The notes under the pieces are model-generated. The model saw only the letters and a list, made by a program, of their open reading frames with translations, made no database searches and was not told where the DNA came from. The position numbers and the translations under genes were made by a program. 18,352 nucleotides of DNA from Chloroflexota bacterium (lineage in GTDB: Bacteria; Chloroflexota; Anaerolineae; Anaerolineales; Villigracilaceae): contig JAJYOO010000012.1 of NCBI GenBank assembly GCA_021796155.1, positions 1-18,352 of the forward strand, in the 5' to 3' direction. This document shows, in pieces, positions 1 through 6,440 of the stretch. Within the stretch, counting starts at the first letter, position 1. The number at the start of each line of letters is the position of its first letter.

Positions 1-150
1 GAATTGGTTCCACCCCAATACAACGATATACAAAGATATCAGTTCCTCTTTGGAAACCCTTCAAGTTCCCACACATCACACACAGTGAGTGACAGCTTGT
101 CTTCGGCGCCCTCCAAATCAAGGATGGGGACCGGACGTGGAGAGCAGATC
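1..150 (+). other. Upstream leader of the kinase gene; no gene assigned
   Basis: No convincing gene lies here. The kinase frame stays open to the left edge, but the predicted residues before position 151 are rich in Ser, Thr and Pro and look non-coding. A short inverted repeat (GATAT, six bases, ATATC) sits near 24-39, and a possible Shine-Dalgarno GGAG lies just before the ATG at 151. No clear -35/-10 pair could be chosen. The promoter of the two-component operon is probably here or just outside the window. Confidence 0.4.
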
Positions 151-2637
151 ATGAAAAGCATAGCCGATTCGATTTTTAACTGGATGCAGCGCTTTCGTAA
201 CTGGTTACGGAGTCTTATTGCCCAGAAATGGTTCGACATCGGTTTGCGTGCCAAGATGTCTGCGCTGGTCGCAATAGGCCTGACAGGCTTGCTCGCTATG
301 TTTGCCTATATCGGAATAGCCTCCATCCGCCAAGCAACGCAACAATTATTAAGCGAGCATGTACAGCGTGCTCATATTCTTGCAGGGAACCTAGATTCCA
401 ATTTAGGGCAGGTAACGGGTTTACTTGCAATTCTATCTTCGCAGATCGATATGGCTCACCCTCAGGCAAACCTCCAAGATTGGAGGGCAGTTTTTGAAGC
501 AGACTTTCGCGCGGTGCAAGGAGTTTATCTGTTCGACGAAGATACCCACCTGGTTACGGCAACATCCCCAATCCCCAATATAGATTGGGCGCAGGTTGTG
601 GCGCTGCAAAGGATAAAGGCTGGAGCATCACACAGTATTTCAAGTGGCGGGATGCCGTGTCCGTATGCGGTTATCGCCGTGCCGGTCATGCAGCCTGATA
701 GCGAGGTCCCAGCCGGCACATTGGCAGCTGTGATTGACCTCTCCAACCCAGCCATTTTTCTTCCAAGCGAATCGCTCGGGCCGGAAGCATATGGGACTTT
801 GCAAATTTTGAATGGCAGTGGAAAAATTCTAGCCAGTTCACGGCCAGATCAAATGCTGTCGCCTGGCACTATCAAAAGTATCACACAGCAGCTGTTCAGA
901 AGCGGGCAGCCTATGGCTGGCTGTCTAGGCTGCGCAGGAAACGAGTTCACGGACCCGAGCACGGGTGCGGTCATCGCGTTCGCACCAAGTATGCAAGCCC
1001 CATGGGGAGTACTCGTATGGCACGAACCACAGGAAGTGTTCGCCCCGATACGCCGCCTTGCCATACAGGCTTTGGTGCTTGGCATCCTTGCCATGTTGGG
1101 AGCCTTTTCATTAGTGTTGATCACAACCCGAAGTGTGATCACGCCAGTGCAAGCGCTCACCGATGCCGCGCGCAAGGTTGGCGAGGCATCTTTTGATGTC
1201 TCCACGATGGAATCTGTGGAATGTGCATTGACCGAATCCCTAACAAAGAAAAATGCGCGACGCGATGAAATCGGCATTCTGTCCAATAGCTTCATTACGA
1301 TGTGCAGACGGTTGAAACAGTCCATGGAGGAAATCCATACCTGGAATCAGGAGTTGGATAATCGTGTCCAAGCCCGCACCCAGCAATTGTCCATCGTAAA
1401 CGCTGTATCTTTAACAGTCAACCAATCGCTCAACTTGGAAGATATCCTGAACCGCGCCTTGGATGAGGTATCCCAGCTCGCCGGCATTGATCTGGTGGCG
1501 ATTTTCCTGCCAGATGCAGCGAAAAATCAACTAGAACTTGTGGCTTATCGAGGTCTCTCTGAAAATGCCGCGCGATTGGCTCATCAAGTGGGTTTATTAG
1601 ATAGTTCCTGCGGTGGAGTGATGGAAATCGCTAAAGTGGTGATTGTGCCGGACCTCTCTCCCTATCGCGGACGCGGAGCTTTGTCCTTACAACGAGAGCA
1701 TGTCACCGCTCTGATGCACGTACCGCTAATGACCCGGGGATGGACGCTGGGCAGCATGTGTGTAGGTACCCGCAGCAACATGCAGTTTGGTGAAGAGGAA
1801 CAGAACCTGCTGGCCGCGATCGGCGGCCAAATAGCCGTCGCGGTCGAGAATGCACGTCTGTACGCCGAGGTACAGCGCAAGGAACGAGTTCGCGGTAGGT
1901 TATTCAAAAGAACCCTGGCTGCTCAGGAAGATGAACGCAAACGCATCGCACGTGAGTTACACGATGAGATCAGCCAATCGCTCACGGCTTTGCTCTACGA
2001 GGCGGAAGGAGGGCTGGAACTGGATGAGCATCCTGAAAACAGGCAAAGATTGCAAAGCATTTGCGATTTGACCCAGCGCGCGTTGGAGAATATCCACGGC
2101 CTGATATTCGATCTACGCCCTTCAATGCTCGACCAGTTGGGATTGATTCCGGCTTTACGCTGGCTTGCTGAAACTCACCTTCAGTCGCACAGCGTTCGCG
2201 TGAGCGTAGATGCCAGATCAGAAGCAAACCCGTTGGACAGCGAAGCAGACTTCAAACGCCTGTCTCCCGAAATCGAGACGGCTCTATATCGGGTCGTGCA
2301 GGAAGCAATTAATAATATTGCTCGTCACGCGGCAGCTCGAAACGTCGAGATCAAATTGGAATTACAGAAGAATACGGCAACCGTAGACATTTCAGATGAC
2401 GGCATTGGATTCGACCTAGCTGAATTAGGCATGGAAACATTGGAGGAGATAGATGGCAAAAGCGCGTCTCTAACGGATGATATGCGCGGGTTGGGTATTA
2501 TCGGTATGCAAGAACGGATCGAATTACTGGGCGGCATTATGGATATTCATACTGCTCCCGGGAGCGGGACGCAAATCCATGTTCGGGTTCCAGTCCAAGA
2601 AAGGAGCTTCGCTTATGATCAGAGTCGTGGTAGCTGA
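151..2637 (+). CDS. Membrane sensor histidine kinase, NarX/LiaS-like (HisKA_3), with GAF domain
   Basis: This is a sensor kinase of 828 residues that autophosphorylates on His and passes the phosphate to the regulator encoded next. Order of parts: membrane helix about 38-58; extracytoplasmic sensor domain about 60-300, Cache-like in size; second helix about 302-325; HAMP about 326-395; coiled linker; GAF about 425-570; HisKA_3 dimerisation region with phospho-His near 604 (RIARELHDEISQSL); HATPase with N-box EAINNIARHA (718-727), DDGIGFD (749-755) and GLGIIGMQER (780-789). All catalytic boxes are intact. The start at 151 was chosen because GGAG lies 8 nt upstream; the frame is open to the left edge, so an earlier start (for example position 124) is possible. 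The 3' end overlaps the regulator gene by 23 nt, which suggests translational coupling. The sensor domain carries Cys170, Cys258 and Cys261 (CLGC), which could be redox-active. The signal is unknown. Confidence 0.92.
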   Translation: MKSIADSIFNWMQRFRNWLRSLIAQKWFDIGLRAKMSALVAIGLTGLLAMFAYIGIASIRQATQQLLSEHVQRAHILAGNLDSNLGQVTGLLAILSSQIDMAHPQANLQDWRAVFEADFRAVQGVYLFDEDTHLVTATSPIPNIDWAQVVALQRIKAGASHSISSGGMPCPYAVIAVPVMQPDSEVPAGTLAAVIDLSNPAIFLPSESLGPEAYGTLQILNGSGKILASSRPDQMLSPGTIKSITQQLFRSGQPMAGCLGCAGNEFTDPSTGAVIAFAPSMQAPWGVLVWHEPQEVFAPIRRLAIQALVLGILAMLGAFSLVLITTRSVITPVQALTDAARKVGEASFDVSTMESVECALTESLTKKNARRDEIGILSNSFITMCRRLKQSMEEIHTWNQELDNRVQARTQQLSIVNAVSLTVNQSLNLEDILNRALDEVSQLAGIDLVAIFLPDAAKNQLELVAYRGLSENAARLAHQVGLLDSSCGGVMEIAKVVIVPDLSPYRGRGALSLQREHVTALMHVPLMTRGWTLGSMCVGTRSNMQFGEEEQNLLAAIGGQIAVAVENARLYAEVQRKERVRGRLFKRTLAAQEDERKRIARELHDEISQSLTALLYEAEGGLELDEHPENRQRLQSICDLTQRALENIHGLIFDLRPSMLDQLGLIPALRWLAETHLQSHSVRVSVDARSEANPLDSEADFKRLSPEIETALYRVVQEAINNIARHAAARNVEIKLELQKNTATVDISDDGIGFDLAELGMETLEEIDGKSASLTDDMRGLGIIGMQERIELLGGIMDIHTAPGSGTQIHVRVPVQERSFAYDQSRGS

Positions 2638-3268
2638 CGATCACGCCATCTTACGAGATGGGATCAGATCCATTTTGGAGAGTCAGGACGACATCATCAT
2701 TGTGGGCGAAGCTGATGACGGATCGAAAGTCATTGAAAGCGTAAAAGCTTCGCTGCCCGATATTGTCCTCATGGATCTTTCCATGCCCAACATGAACGGG
2801 CTGCAAGCCACACGTTACATCAAGGAACATTTTCCGCGAGTAAAGGTGTTGATCCTAACTCAGCATGAGGATCGTGAATACATTGCATCAGCCTTACACG
2901 CCGGCGCTGCAGGATATGTCTTGAAGCGCTCTGGGAGACGCGAAATGCTCAATGCCCTCAGGCAAGTCTATGAGCAGGGTGCGTTCCTAGCGAGTAATCT
3001 CACTAAGGAAGTATTGCAAGATTATTCCCAAGGCGGGCAATCACAGCGAGGCAAGGACCAACATTTGACCGAACGGGAACAGCAGGTATTGAGGTTGACT
3101 GTGGAGGGAAAGAGCAATAAGGATATTGCCCGAGAGCTTGGCATCAGCCCCAAAACGGTTTCCGTGCACCGTACCAATGTAATGACGAAAGTCGGCGTGC
3201 AAAACATGGTCGAATTGATTCGCGTTGCCACCCAAAAGCATTTGGTGGGGCCCGAAATTACGGAATGA
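2615..3268 (+). CDS. NarL/LuxR-family response regulator
   Basis: The 217-residue protein has a receiver domain (1-120) and a C-terminal LuxR-type helix-turn-helix (about 148-210). The receiver has the acidic pair Asp8/Asp9, the phospho-acceptor Asp54 in VLMDLSMPNMNG, Thr82 and Lys104. The DNA-binding part contains LTEREQQVLRLTVEGKSNKD and ISPKTVSVHRTNVMTKVGV, typical of NarL-type regulators. The start at 2615 has AAGGAG at 2601-2606, inside the end of the kinase gene. A longer in-frame extension to 2477 would overlap the kinase ATPase domain and was not chosen. It is almost certainly the partner of the kinase. The next genes make a membrane redox complex, so that operon is the natural target; the repeated TCTTAG sites downstream are candidate binding sites. 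The regulon itself is inferred. Confidence 0.95.
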   Translation: MIRVVVADDHAILRDGIRSILESQDDIIIVGEADDGSKVIESVKASLPDIVLMDLSMPNMNGLQATRYIKEHFPRVKVLILTQHEDREYIASALHAGAAGYVLKRSGRREMLNALRQVYEQGAFLASNLTKEVLQDYSQGGQSQRGKDQHLTEREQQVLRLTVEGKSNKDIARELGISPKTVSVHRTNVMTKVGVQNMVELIRVATQKHLVGPEITE

Positions 3269-3272
3269 GTTT

Positions 3273-3289
3273 CCCTGAACAGGGTTTTT
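3273..3289 (+). terminator. Weak intrinsic terminator after the regulator gene
   Basis: Five bases after the regulator's stop codon, CCCT-GAAC-AGGG can form a short stem followed by five T residues (3285-3289). The stem is only 4-5 bp, so termination may be partial. An AT-rich hairpin (AAATTC 3294-3299 with GAATTT 3307-3312) follows and may help. Confidence 0.35.
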
Positions 3290-3341
3290 GAGTAAATTCC
3301 TCATGAGAATTTTTGTTGTGCGCCTCATTATAGATCAGCTC

Positions 3342-3382
3342 GCCTAAGATTTTTCTTAGGCCACTTAAAGCATGTCTTAGAC
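3342..3382. promoter_or_regulatory. Repeated TCTTAG operator-like sites
   Basis: GCCTAAGA (3342-3349) and TCTTAGGC (3354-3361) form a perfect 8-bp inverted repeat around TTTT. A second palindrome, GTCTTAGAC, lies at 3374-3382. The two direct TCTTAG copies start at 3354 and 3375, exactly 21 bp apart, so they sit on the same face of the helix. No T-run follows the first palindrome as a terminator would need. The second palindrome overlaps the expected -35 region of the TATAAT promoter downstream. These are plausible binding sites for the response regulator encoded just upstream, but the link is inferred. Confidence 0.45.
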
Positions 3383-3408
3383 AAGAGCGTTTTTAAACTT
3401 TCTATAAT
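3378..3408 (+). promoter_or_regulatory. Candidate sigma70-type promoter of the Hdr/NrfD operon
   Basis: A perfect TATAAT lies at 3403-3408. The best -35 match is poor (TTAGAC at 3378-3383, spacer 19) and overlaps the GTCTTAGAC palindrome, as expected for an activator-dependent promoter. The predicted start is near 3415, about 90 nt before the first ATG at 3504. Confidence 0.5.
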
Positions 3409-3409
3409 G

Positions 3410-3448
3410 AAACCGGATTGATTGCAATCAAAACAGTCAATCCGGTTT
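3410..3448 (+). other. Long hairpin in the 5' leader (terminator or attenuator-like)
   Basis: AAACCGGATTGA (3410-3421) and TCAATCCGGTTT (3437-3448) pair perfectly over 12 bp with a 15-nt loop. Only four T residues (3446-3449) follow or lie within the right arm, so as an intrinsic terminator it is weak. If transcription starts near 3415, seven base pairs remain at the very 5' end of the message. The left arm and loop contain a second palindrome (3418-3431), so two structures compete. Confidence 0.5.
3418..3431. promoter_or_regulatory. Perfect FNR/Crp-family consensus site
   Basis: TTGATTGCAATCAA is an exact palindrome that matches the established FNR consensus TTGAT-N4-ATCAA at all ten defined positions. 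It is centred at 3424.5, about ten bases downstream of the predicted start for the TATAAT promoter, a position typical of repression. If another start is used further downstream (near 3466 or 3486), the same site would sit at an activating distance, but I see no good -10 box there. The downstream genes are anaerobic-type redox proteins, which fits FNR-like control. No regulator gene of that family is in the window. Confidence 0.55.
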
Positions 3449-3503
3449 TGTATTGCGGCGATCGTCATCCTGCTATCCCCGAAACTTGGCACAGGTGATC
3501 CAC

Positions 3504-4874
3504 ATGGCAGACGTCCTTCCTATGCAAAATTCCAAAACAACACAGCGCAAGTTTTCATATCACATCGAAAGTGCAGGCGCGGACGATCATCGCGCAGAAA
3601 GGTTCCTGACCGCCTTTGCTGCCGTCCTTCAGCATAGCAATTATCGCTTCGTTGTTGAACTCTTCTCAAAGACCTGTGCCAAATGCGGGCGCTGCGCGGC
3701 GAGTTGTCAGGTCTATCAAGTCTCCAACGATGTGAGGGACATCCCCAGCCACCGGACTCAACTGCTTCTTGACATATACAGGCAATATTTTTCAAAGGGC
3801 AGTCAATTCAACAGCCGCGCTTTGCATCACAATTCCTTGAGCGATGAAAGAATTGACGAAATGATCGAATCCTTTTATCGCTGCAACGCCTGCCGCAGAT
3901 GCACTTTGGAATGTCCAATGGGCATTGACCATGGCTTGATGACTCATCTCGGCCGTTACATCTTAAGCGAAGCGGGCATTACACCCAAAGGTCTAGCCGT
4001 TTCGGTTCGCGAACAATTGGAGGGCGCGACCGCCAACACATCTGCCATCCCACTACCGGCTCTGCTGGACAATCTGGAATTCATGCAGGATGAATTACTC
4101 GAGATGACGGGGAAGAAAGTGACTTTCCCTGTGGATCAAGCGGGAGCGGAATACATCTTCTTCCCGGCGGTCAGCGATTACCTGATGGAGGCGGATACGC
4201 TCATGGGCAATGCCGCCGCGTTGCAAGCCGCCGGCATTTCATGGACGATCGGCTCAAAGTATTACGATGGCATCAACTATGGTTTGTTCTACGATGATTG
4301 GATCCTCGAACGTATCATTCAGAAGTTGGTGGAAGAGGCGCATCGTCTCCAAGCCAAGAAAATCCTGATTGGAGAATGCGGCCATGCCGCGCGAACGGCG
4401 CGTCAATTCGTTCCTGCGTTTGCCAACGGAAGAGCATTGCCTGTTGTCAGCATTCTGGAACTTACCTCGCAGGCGACAAAAGAGGGAAAGATACGATTAC
4501 GGAAAGACGCGGTCACAGAACGCGTCACATACCATGATCCTTGTAATATCGCCCGCTCAGGCTGGATTCTGAATCAGCCTCGTTCCCTTTTGCGAAGCTT
4601 CGCCGAAAACTTTGTTGAAATGAATCCGCATGGCAAGGAAAATTATTGCTGTGGCGGCGGAGGCGGACTGGTATCGCTGGACGAACTGCACGACTTCCGC
4701 ATGAGATTTTCTGGCAAAGCCAAGGCTGATCAGATCCGAGCGACGGGCGCGCAAATCGTCGCCAGCCCGTGCGCGAACTGCAAGAAACAGCTGCGCGAAC
4801 TGATGGATTACTACAAGCTTCCGGTTCAAATCGTCGGCGTGCATGATTTGGTTCTGCGCGCAATTGAACTTTAG
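3504..4874 (+). CDS. HdrD/DsrK/HmcF-like iron-sulfur oxidoreductase subunit
   Basis: The 456-residue cytosolic protein has two ferredoxin-like [4Fe-4S] motifs, Cys58-61-64-68 (CAKCGRCAASC) and Cys127-130-133-137 (CNACRRCTLECP). A C-terminal CCG domain follows: Cys347, Cys382-Cys383-Gly and Cys423-x2-Cys426, spaced like the heterodisulfide-reductase HdrD motif that binds the special catalytic cluster. A further Cys292 lies in an incomplete first CCG half. This is the layout of DsrK and HmcF, which are thought to act on a cytoplasmic disulfide such as DsrC. The start at 3504 has AGGTGA six bases upstream; ATG at 3522 lacks a ribosome site. It is followed after 85 nt by the NarI-like partner. 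No DsrC gene is visible here, so the substrate is unknown. GlpC or a lactate/glycolate oxidase subunit are less likely given the neighbours. Confidence 0.88.
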   Translation: MADVLPMQNSKTTQRKFSYHIESAGADDHRAERFLTAFAAVLQHSNYRFVVELFSKTCAKCGRCAASCQVYQVSNDVRDIPSHRTQLLLDIYRQYFSKGSQFNSRALHHNSLSDERIDEMIESFYRCNACRRCTLECPMGIDHGLMTHLGRYILSEAGITPKGLAVSVREQLEGATANTSAIPLPALLDNLEFMQDELLEMTGKKVTFPVDQAGAEYIFFPAVSDYLMEADTLMGNAAALQAAGISWTIGSKYYDGINYGLFYDDWILERIIQKLVEEAHRLQAKKILIGECGHAARTARQFVPAFANGRALPVVSILELTSQATKEGKIRLRKDAVTERVTYHDPCNIARSGWILNQPRSLLRSFAENFVEMNPHGKENYCCGGGGGLVSLDELHDFRMRFSGKAKADQIRATGAQIVASPCANCKKQLRELMDYYKLPVQIVGVHDLVLRAIEL

Positions 4875-4902
4875 CAATTATGGTTACAGCAGTTCTTTTT
4901 TT
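4866..4902 (+). terminator. Possible partial terminator inside the operon
   Basis: GAACT (4866-4870) can pair with AGTTC (4891-4895), extended by GC/GC across a three-base bulge, and is followed by seven T residues (4896-4902). The stem includes the stop codon of the HdrD-like gene. It may lower expression of the downstream membrane genes relative to this subunit. A second small hairpin (GAGTT/AACTC, 4924-4938) precedes the next ribosome site. Confidence 0.3.
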
Positions 4903-4959
4903 ATTGAAGGCTTTCTGAATGATGAGTTCGATAAACTCGATTAGGAGTCACCTTCAAAT

Positions 4960-5664
4960 ATGCCAACCTGGTTGATTCTTTCAAGAGGTCCTGTTTTCTT
5001 TTTTACCCTGATCGTTTTCGCGCTCGGGTTGCTGCGCTTGATCGGCTTGACCATCTGGGACATCCTCGCCGCCGTTCGGCGCGCGGGAGATCGCCGCATA
5101 CCATACCGCCAGATACTTCGCCAGACATTGTCGTGGTTCATCCCAATCAACCGACTGCATCGAGCCAAGCCCGCATCCAGTTATGCATCTTTCGCGTCAC
5201 ATATTAGTATCCTGCTGGTGAGCTTGTTCCTTCGCAATCACCTCGATATATTGCAAGCCAATATCGGCTTCGCTTGGTGGGCGATCTCCAAACCCATCCT
5301 GGATGTTTTGACCCTGATCGGCATAATCGGCATTAGTGTTCTATTACTTTCGAGAATCTATGTAATCACCTTGCGACATTTGAGCAAAGTGTCCGATTAT
5401 CTATTGCTCATCCTGCTCTTGGATATATTTGTTTCGGGATATCTGGCGGGCCGCGATTGGAACCCAATCCCCTACGACGGGCTGATGTTATTCCACGTTC
5501 TCAATGGAATCGCATTGTTGTTGGTCACTCCTTTCACGAAGATTGCTCATTGCGTGCTCTTTCCACTTGTCCGATTCGGGTCCGAGGTTGCCTGGCACTT
5601 TGTCCCACAAGCAGGAAGCAAGACTGTGGAAGCCATCTATGGCGCACAAGGAAGGAAGATATGA
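4960..5664 (+). CDS. DsrM/HmcE/NarI-like membrane b-type cytochrome subunit
   Basis: The protein has 234 residues and about five hydrophobic helices (roughly 10-36, 78-96, 108-132, 145-163, 175-197). The family holds two b haems and exchanges electrons between quinone and a partner subunit. Candidate haem ligands are His81 or His94 on the N-terminal side, and His179 and His197, which are 18 residues apart like His187 and His205 of E. coli NarI. A basic cytoplasmic loop at 40-70 separates the first two helices. AGGAG at 4943-4947 lies 12 nt before the ATG, a rather long spacing. The gene's stop overlaps the next start by 4 nt (ATGA). Pairing with the HdrD-like gene matches the DsrMK and HmcEF modules. 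Identity rests on topology, His spacing and context rather than a strong motif. Confidence 0.8.
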   Translation: MPTWLILSRGPVFFFTLIVFALGLLRLIGLTIWDILAAVRRAGDRRIPYRQILRQTLSWFIPINRLHRAKPASSYASFASHISILLVSLFLRNHLDILQANIGFAWWAISKPILDVLTLIGIIGISVLLLSRIYVITLRHLSKVSDYLLLILLLDIFVSGYLAGRDWNPIPYDGLMLFHVLNGIALLLVTPFTKIAHCVLFPLVRFGSEVAWHFVPQAGSKTVEAIYGAQGRKI

Positions 5665-6440
5665 AACGGGTCGGCCTTCTGGTTGACGTCACCCTCTGTA
5701 TCGGCTGCAACAAATGCGTGGACGCCTGCGTGACAGCCAATCACTTGGGCGCGGAACATCACCTCCCGCAGGAAAAATCAGACGGCCTCTCCGCGCAACG
5801 CTGGCTGTCCATCGTGGACGCGCCACAAGGTGGCCACGTGCGCAAGTCCTGTCGCCACTGTTTGGACGCGGCTTGCGTCTCGGTTTGCCCGGTGGGTGCA
5901 ATGCACAAATCGCCGGAAGGTATTGTGCTTTACGATAAAAACAAGTGCATGGGTTGTCGCTATTGCCTCATGGCCTGTCCGTATGGCATTCCCCGCTATG
6001 AATGGGATTCGCCAACGCCGGTCGTGGACAAATGCTTTTTATGCCATGAACGGCTGGCTGAGGGAAAGGAACCAGCTTGCGTCGAGGCTTGCCCGGAGCA
6101 CGCGCTCACGTTCGGCGAACGCAGTGACCTGCTCGATCTCGCTCACGAGCGTTTGATGCAATTGCCGGGAACCTATCTGCCAAAAGTATTCGGCGAATAC
6201 GAACTCGGTGGATCAGCCCTAATGTACATCTCCAACGTGTCGCTGGATTTCCTGAACTTCAACGGCGCACTCACGGAAGAGCCGTACCCAGACCTGACTT
6301 GGGCTTGGTTGAGCAAAGTCCCCGCGGTGACTCTGGTGACTGCTGGATTGATGACCGGATTCTTCTGGATTATTGGACGGCGTATGCAAGCGCAGGCAGC
6401 CAAAGACAAGCAGGCAAATCAACCGCCCAAGGAGGGTTAG
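5661..6440 (+). CDS. HmcB/HybA/DsrO-like four-cluster ferredoxin subunit with C-terminal anchor
   Basis: The 259-residue protein carries the four-cluster pattern of the DMSO-reductase-type electron-transfer subunits: Cys13-16-19-23, Cys64-67-72-76, Cys96-99-102-106 and Cys125-128-140-144. After the clusters comes ELGGSALMYISNV (181-193), resembling HybA/HmcB, and one membrane helix at about 219-239 with a polar tail. It should carry electrons between the NrfD partner and other subunits. The ATG overlaps the previous stop (ATGA), with AGGAAG upstream. A longer open frame from 5457 would overlap the cytochrome gene and is not real. There is no Tat signal before the first Cys, unlike DsrO and HybA, so it may face the cytoplasm. 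The next gene's GTG shares a base with this stop. Confidence 0.88.
   Translation: MKRVGLLVDVTLCIGCNKCVDACVTANHLGAEHHLPQEKSDGLSAQRWLSIVDAPQGGHVRKSCRHCLDAACVSVCPVGAMHKSPEGIVLYDKNKCMGCRYCLMACPYGIPRYEWDSPTPVVDKCFLCHERLAEGKEPACVEACPEHALTFGERSDLLDLAHERLMQLPGTYLPKVFGEYELGGSALMYISNVSLDFLNFNGALTEEPYPDLTWAWLSKVPAVTLVTAGLMTGFFWIIGRRMQAQAAKDKQANQPPKEG

Noticed and set aside
4..150. Extension of the kinase to a TTG at position 4
   Set aside because: The extra residues are low in complexity and unlike a kinase N-terminus, and the ATG at 151 has a ribosome site. The frame is open to the edge, so it is not fully excluded.
3342..3361. Intrinsic terminator at the TCTTAG palindrome
   Set aside because: The stem is perfect but no T-run follows, and the motif recurs 21 bp away, so an operator is more likely.
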